In this document: piece by piece, positions 1-12,674 of the stretch | Layout: every line of letters starts with the position of its first letter | How positions within the stretch are numbered: position 1 is the first letter of the stretch | Position numbers and translations under genes: made by a program | From: Anaerolineales bacterium | Lineage (GTDB): Bacteria; Chloroflexota; Anaerolineae; Anaerolineales; Villigracilaceae | Length of the DNA: 64,000 bases | Assembly: GCA_015075725.1 (NCBI GenBank) | Contig: JABTTV010000001.1 | Location: 744,001-808,000 of the forward strand | Reading direction: 5' to 3' | Notes under the pieces: generated by a model | What the model was told of the DNA's origin: nothing | Seen by the model: only the letters and a program-made list of their open reading frames with translations | Databases searched by the model: none

Positions 1-1548
1 CCGATCACGTACGTTGCCGCGTTCGAAAAGGGCTGGACGCCCTCCACCTGGATCTGGGATGTTCCCTCTCAATTTCCCGATGGAGCCAATCCACCCTATG
101 AACCGCGGAACTACGATGGAAAATTTCACGGCGGTATGACAGTAAGGATCGCGCTTGCGAATTCCTTCAATATCCCTGCGGTCAAGACGCTTGAGTTCGT
201 CGGCATTTACGACGATCCCAACACGCCCGAAAAGGACGGCATGATCGCCATGGCCGAACGCCTCGGCATCACTTCCTTCACGCGGGATGATTACGGATTG
301 TCGCTTACGCTGGGCGGGGGCGATGTCAGCTTGATCGACATGACAAGCGCGTATTCCGTTTTTGCGAACAGCGGCAAAAAGATTTCCCCTGTTGCGATCC
401 TCAAGATCACGACTTTCGACGGCGAAGTTGTTTATGAACATAAAACGCCGGAAGGTGAGCAGGTCATCAGCGCCGAACACGCCTATCTGATTTCATCCAT
501 CCTTTCCGATAATCAGGCGCGTTCGCTCATGTTCGGGCCGAACTCTGCATTGAACCTTTCCTTCCAGGTCGCCGCCAAAACCGGCACAACCAACGACATC
601 CGCGATAACTGGACTCTAGGCTACACCCCCGACCTCGTCACTGGCGTGTGGATCGGCAATGCGGATTACACTCCAATGGTCAGTTCATCCGGCTTAAGCG
701 GCGCGGCGCCCATCTGGTCCCAGTTCATGGAATTTGCCGTGCCCTATCTCACCAACGGCTCCCCAACCCCGTTCAGCCGCCCTGCCGGCATCGTCGATAA
801 AGTTGTCTGCCGCCTCGGCGGGACAGAGCCTTCCAATTTATGTCAATCCGAATACACGGAAATCTTCGCTTCTAATCAATTGCCGCTTCCACACGGGCAG
901 GACCTTGCCCGCCGCGTCCGCATCGATCTATGGACCGGTTTTGAAGCGTCCGAGGCGTGCGATGGTCCTTCGGACGAACAAGTGGTCCTGAATGTAAAAG
1001 ATCCCTGGGCGCGCAAATGGTTCGAAACCGGAGATGGGAAGAGGTGGCTCGCAAGCAACGATCTTCCCGAAGACCCCTATTACGCGCCCGAACGTGAATG
1101 TCAGGAAGGCGACCCCCAGCCAGAGATCGAACTGGTTTTCAACGACGGGCAGGTCATCTCCAATCCGGTTTTGGAAGTGAAAGGCACTGCGAGCTCTGAT
1201 GAAGGCTTCAAAGGCTGGAGGTTGGAATTTGGCATCGGTGAGAATCCCGGTAACTGGAACCTGCTTGCCGAAAGCGATAAACCCGTGGAGGATGGAGTCT
1301 TCACCGTTTGGAATCTGACCGGCACACCAAACGGGATCATCGTTCTGCATTTGACCCTCATCGGTGAACACGCCGAGGTGGACAGGCGCGTCCGACTCAA
1401 CCTCAGCCTGCCGGTTCCCACCTTGCCTACTTCCACACCGACAATGACTCCCACAGAAACCCCGACGCAGGTCATCATTCCGCCCACCGACACGCCAACA
1501 CTGACGCCATTTCCGACCGATACCCCAACTGAAACACCGACGCCATAG
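1..1548 (+). CDS. Class A penicillin-binding protein (PBP1A-like), C-terminal part
   Basis: The frame is open from the first base, so the glycosyltransferase domain and the start lie outside the window. The visible part is the transpeptidase domain that cross-links peptidoglycan at the outer face of the membrane. It contains ANSFNIPAVK, the SxN-type region of this family, and KTGTTNDIRDNW with the KTG motif, followed by DLVTGVWIGN, all in the usual order. After the domain comes an extension of about 200 residues with Cys pairs and a beta-rich part, ending in a Thr/Pro-rich tail (PTDTPTLTPFPTDTPTETPTP-like). Such tails are common in secreted Chloroflexota proteins. The catalytic SxxK serine must be upstream of base 1. 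The gene ends about 90 bases before the rpoC promoter, so rpoC is probably independent of it. Confidence 0.93.
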   Translation, partial: PITYVAAFEKGWTPSTWIWDVPSQFPDGANPPYEPRNYDGKFHGGMTVRIALANSFNIPAVKTLEFVGIYDDPNTPEKDGMIAMAERLGITSFTRDDYGLSLTLGGGDVSLIDMTSAYSVFANSGKKISPVAILKITTFDGEVVYEHKTPEGEQVISAEHAYLISSILSDNQARSLMFGPNSALNLSFQVAAKTGTTNDIRDNWTLGYTPDLVTGVWIGNADYTPMVSSSGLSGAAPIWSQFMEFAVPYLTNGSPTPFSRPAGIVDKVVCRLGGTEPSNLCQSEYTEIFASNQLPLPHGQDLARRVRIDLWTGFEASEACDGPSDEQVVLNVKDPWARKWFETGDGKRWLASNDLPEDPYYAPERECQEGDPQPEIELVFNDGQVISNPVLEVKGTASSDEGFKGWRLEFGIGENPGNWNLLAESDKPVEDGVFTVWNLTGTPNGIIVLHLTLIGEHAEVDRRVRLNLSLPVPTLPTSTPTMTPTETPTQVIIPPTDTPTLTPFPTDTPTETPTP

Positions 1549-1634
1549 CATGAGAATTGGATGAAGAAAATGTTTGGGCGGCAGAACCAGATCCAGGTCC
1601 GGGACGAGGCGCAGATTCTTCATTGATCAAGACC

Positions 1635-1663
1635 TTGACTCAAACTCCCTGAATCCATATAAT
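1635..1663 (+). promoter_or_regulatory. Sigma-70 type promoter of rpoC
   Basis: TTGACT (1635-1640), a 17-base spacer and a perfect TATAAT (1658-1663). Transcription would start near 1670, leaving a leader of about 137 bases before the rpoC GTG. This is the best consensus promoter in the left part of the window. Confidence 0.85.
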
Positions 1664-1697
1664 AGTACTGTTGGATGTAAAAAACGAGATAACACCA

Positions 1698-1731
1698 GCA
1701 AGCGCTTGAGAAAAATACTCAAAGCGCTTGC
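1698..1731 (+). promoter_or_regulatory. Hairpin with two AAGCGCTT palindromes in the rpoC leader
   Basis: Arms at 1698-1710 (GCAAGCGCTTGAG) and 1718-1731 (CTCAAAGCGCTTGC) pair with one bulged base over a 7-base loop. Each arm also contains the 8-bp palindrome AAGCGCTT, centred 22 bp apart, about two helical turns. In DNA this resembles paired LacI-family half sites; in RNA it would be a stable leader hairpin. Which of the two acts cannot be told from sequence. Confidence 0.6.
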
Positions 1732-1806
1732 ATTTGTTTGTCTCTGGAGCGTGTCACCTACACGCTCTTTCGCGCGAACGAGTTTATCTTCTTAGGAGAG
1801 GATCCA

Positions 1807-6060
<4,254 letters not shown>

Positions 6061-6065
6061 ATCAA

Positions 6066-6100
6066 AAAAAACGCCTCGGAATTTCATCCGAGGCGTTTTT
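6066..6100 (+). terminator. Intrinsic terminator of rpoC
   Basis: Perfect inverted repeat AACGCCTCGGA / TCCGAGGCGTT with a 6-base loop, preceded by A-run and followed by TTTTT, starting 6 bases after the rpoC stop. Confidence 0.92.
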
Positions 6101-6133
6101 CGTCACCGGCGTCGTAGAACAATTCGAATATTT

Positions 6134-7027
6134 ATGAAACGAGTCAGTAAAAAACCGGAAGGACAGCCCACTCGTGGAAAGACCGCCGATAACCGGCTTC
6201 GGCGAGTCGACAACTTTATCCTTCTTTATGAACCTTCGCTTCTCTCACGGAACGATGGCCTGTTTGCCGAGTCCCTGTTCGTGGACCTCGGTTATGGCTT
6301 TGATCCGCGAACCACGCTCGAAAGCGCATTGCGTTTCAGAAGATCGAATCCAAATCTAAGAATCCTCGGCGTGGAAATAGACAAGGAACGGGTGGAAGCG
6401 GCGCATCCCTTTGCAGATGAAAAAACATTCTTTCGACTTGGCGGCTTCAATCTGCCTTTGCTATCTGGCGAGACGGTGCGGCTCATCCGCGCGTTCAACG
6501 TGTTGAGACAATACGAAGAGAAAGATTTCGTCCCGGCTTATGAACGTCTCGCGGAACATGTCCTCCCCGACGGCTTGATGATCGAAGGGACATCCACGCC
6601 GTTTGGAAATGTTTGGTCCGCCAACCTGGCTCGCCGTAGGGATGTTATTCTGAGTGGCGTCTTGCGCCACGAAGAATCTCCGTCCCAGTTGAAAAAGACC
6701 CTTCGGCCATTTGTTGGAGCCCTCAGGGTGACAAATGAATGGACCTTCGAGGCGTTGATCTTCTCCACGAATTTCCACTCCGGATTCGACGTCGAAGAGT
6801 TCCAAACCATCCTACCGAAGAATTACATCCATCGCGTGGTGAGAGGCGAGCCGATTTATGATTTCTTCGAAGCATGGAAACGCTCCGCATTGGAGGCGGC
6901 ATCCGCAAGGACGTTTGGATTGAAACAATGGTTCACAGCCTCAGCTGAGGCATTGGCGCAAAAAGGATTCGAACTCGACCTTCATAAAAAATGGCTCAGC
7001 AAGGGGTATTTGATCTGGTATCGATAG
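6134..7027 (+). CDS. Class I SAM-dependent methyltransferase-like protein
   Basis: 297 residues. After a basic N-terminus, FVDLGYGFDPRTT (about 49-61) resembles methyltransferase motif I, and RILGVEIDKERVE some 25 residues later has the acidic residue expected at the end of strand beta 2 for ribose binding. A following segment (RAFNVLRQYEE) fits the region of motif IV/V. The substrate is not evident: the catalytic NPPY or DPPY motif of nucleic-acid amino methyltransferases is absent. The gene stands alone between the rpoC terminator and a lipoprotein gene 50 bases downstream. Family assignment rests on the Rossmann pattern only. Confidence 0.65.
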   Translation: MKRVSKKPEGQPTRGKTADNRLRRVDNFILLYEPSLLSRNDGLFAESLFVDLGYGFDPRTTLESALRFRRSNPNLRILGVEIDKERVEAAHPFADEKTFFRLGGFNLPLLSGETVRLIRAFNVLRQYEEKDFVPAYERLAEHVLPDGLMIEGTSTPFGNVWSANLARRRDVILSGVLRHEESPSQLKKTLRPFVGALRVTNEWTFEALIFSTNFHSGFDVEEFQTILPKNYIHRVVRGEPIYDFFEAWKRSALEAASARTFGLKQWFTASAEALAQKGFELDLHKKWLSKGYLIWYR

Positions 7028-7076
7028 GGAACATTCATTTGAAAAAGAGCGTCTTTGGCAAAGCGAAAGGAATTGT

Positions 7077-7991
7077 ATGCGCCTGCTTTACGACCGTCGC
7101 TATGTGTTTTTACTCTTTTTGTTAGGGGGTTTTGCCTGTATCATCCCAGACGTGATGATGCCGGGGACCGACCCGATTCGGACCGCCGCCGCGCAAACTG
7201 TTATCGCGGAGCTTACTCAAGCCATTTCCGAACCGGAGGTTTCCGCCCAACCTGCCTCAACCTCAACTGCTGAGGTGGTCTCTCCCACGTGGACACCATC
7301 TCTCACCCCTACCATCACACTGACCGCCACCCCTGTTTTCACTCCTACAGCGCTCATTCCCCAGATCACCGTTTCTGTTGATACAAATTGCCGGATAGGA
7401 CCCGGGCGGGTGTATCCACGAGTGGGAGCCTTGTTGGTGGGTGAGATCGCTGAAGTGTACGGGCGAGACCCGACAGGCAGGTATTGGTATATTCGCAATC
7501 CCGACCAGGCCGGCGGATATTGCTGGGTCTGGGGTGAATATGCCATATTGACCGGGGCTTATCTTTACTTACCGGTTTTCACACCACCGCCCACGCCAAC
7601 TCCCACCTTCACGCCCACTGCCACTATTACACCCACGCTTCAACCGAATTTCACCCTCGCCTATCAGGGCAGCGATTCCTGTTCAGGTTGGTGGATGGAG
7701 GTACGTGTAAGGAATTCAAGTTCGGTAACCTTTCGATCTATGAAGTTCGATATCCGTGATTTGGTCGCAGGTCAAAAGTTAATCGCCCTCAGCGACGGTT
7801 TCGCCAATGTCGACGGCTGTTCGGCAATAACCACAAAGGATGTCCTCGTTCCCGGCGATGAGTTTGTCATCAGTTCACCAGTATTTCCCTATGATCCAAC
7901 TGGTAACGAAATGGCCGTTCATTTGACTTTATGCAGTCAGCCAAGCCAGAAGGGAGATTGCGTGAAGCGAAATTTAAAATTTACCCCATAG
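7077..7991 (+). CDS. Secreted SH3-domain lipoprotein with Thr/Pro linkers
   Basis: 304 residues; start ATG at 7077 with GAAAGGA five bases upstream. The N-terminus is a hydrophobic signal ending in a GGFAC lipobox-like sequence, so it is probably a lipoprotein. A Thr/Pro-rich linker leads to an SH3b-like domain (about 100-160: NCRIGPGRVYPRVGALLVGE, then a WVWGEY strand), a second Thr/Pro linker, and a C-terminal beta domain starting NFTLAYQG with paired cysteines. SH3b domains often bind cell-wall peptides, but no ligand can be deduced here. The next gene encodes a clear paralogue of the same layout, so the pair arose by tandem duplication. Confidence 0.85.
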   Translation: MRLLYDRRYVFLLFLLGGFACIIPDVMMPGTDPIRTAAAQTVIAELTQAISEPEVSAQPASTSTAEVVSPTWTPSLTPTITLTATPVFTPTALIPQITVSVDTNCRIGPGRVYPRVGALLVGEIAEVYGRDPTGRYWYIRNPDQAGGYCWVWGEYAILTGAYLYLPVFTPPPTPTPTFTPTATITPTLQPNFTLAYQGSDSCSGWWMEVRVRNSSSVTFRSMKFDIRDLVAGQKLIALSDGFANVDGCSAITTKDVLVPGDEFVISSPVFPYDPTGNEMAVHLTLCSQPSQKGDCVKRNLKFTP

Positions 7992-7995
7992 CCTA

Positions 7996-8001
7996 TATAA
8001 T
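7996..8001 (+). promoter_or_regulatory. -10 box TATAAT before the second SH3 lipoprotein
   Basis: TATAAT begins 4 bases after the upstream stop codon and 19 bases before the next ATG. No convincing -35 box is visible. It suggests separate transcription of the second paralogue. Confidence 0.5.
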
Positions 8002-8019
8002 AAGCGCAAGGAAACCATT

Positions 8020-8958
8020 ATGCCCCGATCCTGGAAGCCGTTTTATCCCGTCATCGTGCTTGCGATGTTCGCATGTGCATTGCCCGGCATTGAACTGTCA
8101 AATTCTGATGCAGTCAGCACTTCGGCGGCGGAAACCGTCATTGCGGGGCTGACCCAGAATGTGACCGACACCCTTACGCCCACGTCCGCTCCGACCCTCA
8201 CCCGCACCTTCACGCCGACACTGATATACCCGACCGCTCGTTTTCCCAGCGAAACCCCCACCATTACCTTCACACCACAAACCGGAACGCCATCCTTTCA
8301 GCCCACAAATGAGCTCACGAGCACGTTGACGCCTGGCACTGTCACGATCAGTGTGACGCGCCCCACGCACTGCCGCACCGGACCGGGAAGATCGTTCGAG
8401 ATCGTCGGCTCGCTGCTGGTCGGCATGAAAGCCCCCGTGATTGCGCGTGACCCGACAAGCCAGTATTTCTACATCGACAATCCCTACGTTTTCACAGATT
8501 ATTGCTGGGTATGGGGAGAGTATGCGGAGTTCGAGGGTGATCCCATACTGCTTCCCGCTTTTACGCCGCCCCCCACGCCAACCTCCACAGCGACCCTTCC
8601 CCCGACGCTGAACTTCAAATTGAAGGGAAGCGGATTCCAATCGTGCAGTGGCGCATTCTGGATGAACCTCGAGATCACCAGTGAGAGCCAGTACGTGTTC
8701 GAATCCGTGCTTGTCAGCCTGCTGGATACGGATAGGAATATCACCCGTACACTCGCCACGGACAATTTTGTCGCCGCCATCGGCTGTGACGGGTTGAGCG
8801 TCAACGATAAGATCCCGAACGACACTGCCGTTCTCATCAGCAGCGCGAAGTTCAATTACAACTTCAAGGGAAATTTGATGCGCGCCAGTGTCACGGTCTG
8901 CACCAAAGACGGTCAGCAGGGTGCCTGCACAACGAAGGAAATCCCGCTGACACCGTAA
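8020..8958 (+). CDS. Secreted SH3-domain lipoprotein, paralogue of the preceding gene
   Basis: 312 residues with CAAGGAAAC upstream of the ATG. The signal peptide ends in MFACALPG, a lipobox-like cysteine. Shared with the upstream protein: the TSAAETVIAGLTQ-type segment after the signal, the Thr/Pro linker, the SH3b-like domain (HCRTGPGRSFEIVGSLLVG ... YCWVWGEY), a second linker (PPPTPTSTATLPPT) and the C-terminal domain with QSCSG. Sequence outside these blocks has diverged, so the duplication is not recent. A cell-surface role is inferred; nothing indicates enzymatic activity. Confidence 0.85.
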   Translation: MPRSWKPFYPVIVLAMFACALPGIELSNSDAVSTSAAETVIAGLTQNVTDTLTPTSAPTLTRTFTPTLIYPTARFPSETPTITFTPQTGTPSFQPTNELTSTLTPGTVTISVTRPTHCRTGPGRSFEIVGSLLVGMKAPVIARDPTSQYFYIDNPYVFTDYCWVWGEYAEFEGDPILLPAFTPPPTPTSTATLPPTLNFKLKGSGFQSCSGAFWMNLEITSESQYVFESVLVSLLDTDRNITRTLATDNFVAAIGCDGLSVNDKIPNDTAVLISSAKFNYNFKGNLMRASVTVCTKDGQQGACTTKEIPLTP

Positions 8959-8963
8959 GCAGA

Positions 8964-9380
8964 CTATTCTCTTTTTCGTCGAATCAAGAAGAAGGGCAGG
9001 AGCAGAAGCGGAATGGAAATCAGCAAGCCGGTCAAACCGCCGATGCCGAACACGCCGCCAATGGATGCGACGGCATACTCGGCATTATCGATCGTGTCCG
9101 TACTTCCATCTGAAAAATAACAGGTGATCTCAACGGTGTGACCGCGTGTGCCGGATGGACTCGATGTGGTGGGTGTGGACGCGCCCTCTTGCAGTGACGT
9201 GCTTTCTGCGCCGGGGCAGTACATGGCAACGGCGATGCGCTCGCTAAAATTGGGGATGACGAACAGGGTGGGTCCCAGCATGAAGGTGGTGACGAAGAGA
9301 ATGCCGCTGGATACGAGACAGAGCAAGACCCAGGCGATGATGCGTCCGATCCAAACTTCTTTTGATGTATTAAGTTTCAT
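8964..9380 (-). CDS. Small two-helix membrane protein of unknown function
   Basis: 138 residues, convergent with the SH3 lipoprotein gene with only 5 bases between stops. Two transmembrane segments are clear: about 12-37 (IIAWVLLCLVSSGILFVTT) and about 108-132 (GGLTGLLISIPLLLLPFFLI), with a polar loop between them rich in Ser/Thr and containing two cysteines (CPGAES, CYFSDG). The C-terminus is basic (RRKRE), consistent with a cytosolic end. The start has GAGGTG five bases upstream and a TATAAT at 9406-9401. I do not recognise the family. Confidence 0.75.
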   Translation of the reverse strand: MKLNTSKEVWIGRIIAWVLLCLVSSGILFVTTFMLGPTLFVIPNFSERIAVAMYCPGAESTSLQEGASTPTTSSPSGTRGHTVEITCYFSDGSTDTIDNAEYAVASIGGVFGIGGLTGLLISIPLLLLPFFLIRRKRE

Positions 9381-9400
9381 GGTTCACCTCTATTGAACAA

Positions 9401-9406
9401 ATTATA
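9401..9406 (-). promoter_or_regulatory. Extended -10 box (TGTATAAT) of the minus-strand membrane protein
   Basis: Read on the minus strand the sequence is TGTATAAT, an extended -10 with consensus core, 20 bases before the ATG at 9380. Confidence 0.55.
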
Positions 9407-9515
9407 CAGACACTTTACAACCAGAGTATCACCCAAAAGTGCGGGACTTGACGCATCGTTTGTTTGCCCGTAAGATAAACCCCGCAATAGAACATTAATT
9501 CACCACAAAATTTTT

Positions 9516-9583
9516 ACCGCGAAGCATGCCAAGCGCGCGAAGAAGTACATTTTTTTCTTTGCGACCTTAGCGCTCTTTGCGGT
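9516..9583 (+). repeat. Long imperfect inverted repeat in the gyrA leader
   Basis: Arms 9516-9544 (starting ACCGCGAAG) and 9555-9583 (ending CTTTGCGGT) match at 21 of 29 positions as inverted repeats, around an 11-base T-rich loop. The second arm ends three bases before the ribosome site of the GyrA gene. The composition (GCGAAG / CTTTGCG) resembles dispersed palindromic units of bacterial intergenic regions. Confidence 0.6.
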
Positions 9584-9600
9584 TCAAAAAGGATTTCCTT

Positions 9601-12204
9601 ATGGAACTTGGTATCGTACGAAAAATAGACATCGACAGCGAAATGCAGCAGGCGTATCTCGACTACGCCATGTCCGTCATCGTGTCTCGCGCGCTGCCCG
9701 ATGCCCGCGACGGCATGAAGCCAGTGCAGAGACGCATCTTGTATGCGATGTACGACATGGGCATCCGTAGCGACTCGCCGTATAAGAAGTCCGCGAGGAT
9801 CGTGGGTGAGGTGCTGGGCAAATATCACCCGCACGGTGACTCGTCGGTGTATGAGGCGATGGCTCGCCTCGCGCAGGATTTTTCCATGCGCACCATGCTG
9901 GTGGATGGTCAGGGAAACTTCGGTTCGGTGGATGGCGACCCGCCCGCTGCGATGCGTTACACCGAGGCGCGACTCACTTCCGCCGCGCTCGATATTTTGA
10001 ACGATCTCAATAAAAATACGGTTGACTTCACCCCGAACTTCGACGATACCCTCGAAGAACCGAGCGTACTTCCTTCCGCGATTCCGAATCTGCTTGTGAA
10101 CGGCGCGACGGGTATCGCCGTGGGCATGGCGACGTCGATCCCGCCTCATAACCTGAGTGAAGTTGTGGATGCCCTCGTGTTCATGCTCGAACGCTGGGAG
10201 AAGCTCGACGACATTGACGTGGAGCAGTTGATGAAGTTCGTCAAGGGGCCGGACTTCCCCACTGGCGGTCTCATCATCGAAGAAAAAGGCGACGAAGGAA
10301 TCGAATCCGCGTATGGCTCGGGGCGTGGACGCATCACCGTGCAGGCGAAGGCGCACATCGAGGAGATGGAGCGCGGCAAGAGCCGCATCATCGTCTCTGA
10401 GTTACCGTACATGGTCAACAAATCCAGCCTGATCGAGCGCATCGCCGAACTGGCGCGTGATGGTCATCTCGAAGGGCTTTCGGACTTGCGCGATGAATCC
10501 GACCGTCAGGGCATGCGCATCGTTCTCGAACTGACCAAGAACGCCGACCCCAATTTTGTCCTGCGCGATCTCTACAAACGCACTCCGATGCAGACCACTT
10601 TCAGCATCAACCTGCTGGCATTGGTGGACGGTGAACCGCGCACCTTAACTCTCAAACAGGCACTCCGCGTCTATTTGGAGCACAGGCTCACGGTCATAAA
10701 GAGGCGGGCGCAATTCGATCTGGAAAAGGCAAAGGCGAGGCAGCACGTCCTGGAGGGGTATCTGGTCGCGTTGAAGAATCTGAACGAGATCATCGAACTG
10801 ATTCGCTCCGCATCGGACGTGGAGACGGCTCGCGCCAAACTGATGAAGCGTTACAAGCTGACGGAGATTCAGGCGAACGCGATTCTCGATATGCAGTTGC
10901 GCCGTCTCGCCGCGCTCGAGCGTAAGAAGATCGAAACCGAATACAAGGAAGTGACAGCGACCATTGCGCAGTTGACCAAACTTTTGAAGACGCCCAGGTT
11001 GATGCGCGATATGGTTGCCGAAGAACTCTTGAAAGTGAAAACGGCTTACGGTGACCGGCGGCGCACGCAGGTTGTCAGCGTGAAAGAAGGCGCGAAGGCG
11101 GGTTCTGCGATCACAGCCAGTCAACTGCCGCACGCATCCGTGTGGATCGGCGTAACCGATGATGGACTCGTCTCACGCACCGCGGACGAAAAACAGCCGC
11201 GTCACTCCGGCAACGATGCGCCGCGATTCCTGGTGAAGGCTTCAACAACAGATACGATCTACTTCGTAAGCAAACTCGGCAAAGCCGCCGCGGTCGCCGC
11301 GCATTTGATCCCCGAAGCAAGCAAACTGGGACAGGGTGTGCCATGGCATCGTGTCTCGCCCTTGAGTGACACAGATACATTATCAGCAGTCTTTGCTTTG
11401 CCAGCGAATAAATCTACGTTAGGCGAAGAGATCTGCGTTCTCACTGCCACGCGCTTCGGCATGATCAAGAAGAGCCTCGTCACTGAGTTGCCTGGTCCAT
11501 CATCGCAGACCTTTGCGCTGGTGAAGGTCAACGAAGGCGACAAACTCAACACGGTTGCCATCACGGATGGGAAAAAGGAAATCCTGCTCGTGACCGCGAT
11601 GGGCATGGCGATCCGTTTCAAGGAGGACGACGTGCGCCCGATGGGACTCGTCGCGGCTGGCGTGAACGGAATGAAACTCGAAGATAAGGACGAAGTCGTC
11701 GGCGCGGAAATCCTGCCCGCGGAAGGCGATATCTTCCTGCTCACCAACGACGGCAAAGCCAAGCGCGTGGACCAAAAAGACTTCCCTGTTCAAGGTCGCT
11801 ACGGCAAAGGTGTGGTCGCATGGGACTTGCCGGGTAAATCCACATTGGCGGCGGTTGCCTCTGGTAAACCAAACCACGTCGCGACGATTCACATGAGCAA
11901 GGGCGCGCCGAAATCCACAAGATTGGATGCGGCTGGTTTGAGAAAACGCGCCTCCTCAAAGGGAGATGTGGTGGTCGAGGTCAAGCCGGGCGAGACGGTT
12001 ACTGCGCTGGCGGTTGGGTGGATGCTGGAGAGTTATGTCAAGGTGGAAGAGCCGAAGAAGAAAGAAAGGAAGCAGAAGGCTGTAAAGTCTCCTGCAAAAA
12101 GGACCGCTAAACCCGCTAAGAAGACCAAGGCGAAACCAGCGAAGAAGGCGTCCAAGCCAGTGAAGGCGAAGAAAAAACCTGCGCCAAAGAAGAAAAGGAA
12201 GTAA
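9601..12204 (+). CDS. gyrA: DNA gyrase / topoisomerase IV subunit A
   Basis: Subunit that breaks and rejoins DNA in type IIA topoisomerases, 867 residues from the ATG at 9601 (AAAAAGGA upstream; an earlier in-frame TTG lies inside the inverted repeat). The N-terminal winged-helix/tower region is typical: [21 protein letters not shown], the quinolone region [12 protein letters not shown] and catalytic Tyr120 in RYTEAR. The C-terminal beta-pinwheel follows, with QGRYGKG in place of the GyrA box QRRGGKG. The last about 50 residues are a Lys/Ala/Pro-rich tail of repeated PAKK-type units. The degenerate box leaves gyrase versus topo IV open. gyrB/parE is not adjacent. The symbol is therefore provisional. 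Confidence 0.9.
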   Translation: MELGIVRKIDIDSEMQQAYLDYAMSVIVSRALPDARDGMKPVQRRILYAMYDMGIRSDSPYKKSARIVGEVLGKYHPHGDSSVYEAMARLAQDFSMRTMLVDGQGNFGSVDGDPPAAMRYTEARLTSAALDILNDLNKNTVDFTPNFDDTLEEPSVLPSAIPNLLVNGATGIAVGMATSIPPHNLSEVVDALVFMLERWEKLDDIDVEQLMKFVKGPDFPTGGLIIEEKGDEGIESAYGSGRGRITVQAKAHIEEMERGKSRIIVSELPYMVNKSSLIERIAELARDGHLEGLSDLRDESDRQGMRIVLELTKNADPNFVLRDLYKRTPMQTTFSINLLALVDGEPRTLTLKQALRVYLEHRLTVIKRRAQFDLEKAKARQHVLEGYLVALKNLNEIIELIRSASDVETARAKLMKRYKLTEIQANAILDMQLRRLAALERKKIETEYKEVTATIAQLTKLLKTPRLMRDMVAEELLKVKTAYGDRRRTQVVSVKEGAKAGSAITASQLPHASVWIGVTDDGLVSRTADEKQPRHSGNDAPRFLVKASTTDTIYFVSKLGKAAAVAAHLIPEASKLGQGVPWHRVSPLSDTDTLSAVFALPANKSTLGEEICVLTATRFGMIKKSLVTELPGPSSQTFALVKVNEGDKLNTVAITDGKKEILLVTAMGMAIRFKEDDVRPMGLVAAGVNGMKLEDKDEVVGAEILPAEGDIFLLTNDGKAKRVDQKDFPVQGRYGKGVVAWDLPGKSTLAAVASGKPNHVATIHMSKGAPKSTRLDAAGLRKRASSKGDVVVEVKPGETVTALAVGWMLESYVKVEEPKKKERKQKAVKSPAKRTAKPAKKTKAKPAKKASKPVKAKKKPAPKKKRK

Positions 12205-12215
12205 TGACTCGGCAG

Positions 12216-12221
12216 TATAAT
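12216..12221 (+). promoter_or_regulatory. -10 box TATAAT before the DUF433 gene
   Basis: Consensus TATAAT 12 bases after the gyrA stop and 23 bases before the next ATG, which has CAAGGAG as ribosome site. No clear -35. Confidence 0.5.
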
Positions 12222-12244
12222 CGAGTTGGCTCAAGGAGTTTCTT

Positions 12245-12541
12245 ATGAGAATAGACTGGCATAAATTTATCATGGTTGACCCTGAAATCCATCATGGAGA
12301 GCCGTGCATGGCTGGTACGCGCATCCCTGTTTCGACGATCATTCAAAGTAGAGAAGACGGCATGACCGTTGACGAAATTCTCTCCGCATATCCCCAGTTG
12401 AGCAGGGAAGCGGTGGAGGCTGTTCTGGCTTATCGGAGTGAAGTGGCTTGGGAACGACTGATTGAAATTGGTAGAAAAATGGGCAAGGGATCTAAGAACA
12501 AGAAAAGCGCGGTGGAAATTCTTTCAGAAATGCGGCGTTGA
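12245..12541 (+). CDS. DUF433 family protein (antitoxin-like)
   Basis: 98 residues. The segment from VDPEIHHGEPCMAGTRIPVS through DEILSAYPQLSREAVEAVL is the hallmark of DUF433, a small winged-helix-like family. Many members pair with a DUF5615 PIN-like protein and are regarded as antitoxins. The expected partner is not found: the following 130 bases hold only a very short basic reading frame before an AT-rich gene. The protein carries a further basic C-terminal stretch (GKGSKNKKSAVEI). Either it is an orphan, or its partner was lost when the neighbouring cassette arrived. CAAGGAG lies upstream of the ATG. Confidence 0.85.
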   Translation: MRIDWHKFIMVDPEIHHGEPCMAGTRIPVSTIIQSREDGMTVDEILSAYPQLSREAVEAVLAYRSEVAWERLIEIGRKMGKGSKNKKSAVEILSEMRR

Positions 12542-12545
12542 AAAG

Positions 12546-12614
12546 ATGCTTATGAAATCGAGGGCGAAAGCGGCAAAGAAGTCAGCGAATTCGATGAAGA
12601 AGAAAAGGAAATGA
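12546..12614 (+). other. Tiny basic reading frame, possibly a gene remnant
   Basis: 22 codons, starting 5 bases after the DUF433 stop, encoding a Lys/Ala/Arg-rich peptide that ends MKKKRK. The ending resembles the basic tail of the upstream GyrA protein (KKKRK). There is no ribosome site of note. It may be the leftover tail of a lost gene or chance. Confidence 0.2.
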
Positions 12615-12674
12615 GGCGGACTCTGGGATGACGAAGTATGTTGTCATAGGTTCTTTTTGATGTAGGAGGCAAGA

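Noticed and set aside
928..1623. Long minus-strand open frame opposite the penicillin-binding protein gene
   Set aside because: It lies wholly antisense to a coding region with clear motifs, and its translation shows no domain or signal; GC-rich codon bias leaves such shadow frames open.
1574..1795. 73-codon frame between the penicillin-binding protein gene and rpoC
   Set aside because: It spans the rpoC promoter and leader hairpin and has no domain or ribosome site.
1738..1806. TTG start that would lengthen rpoC by 23 residues
   Set aside because: The leader lies partly within a structured element, and the GTG at 1807 has a strong ribosome site at correct spacing.
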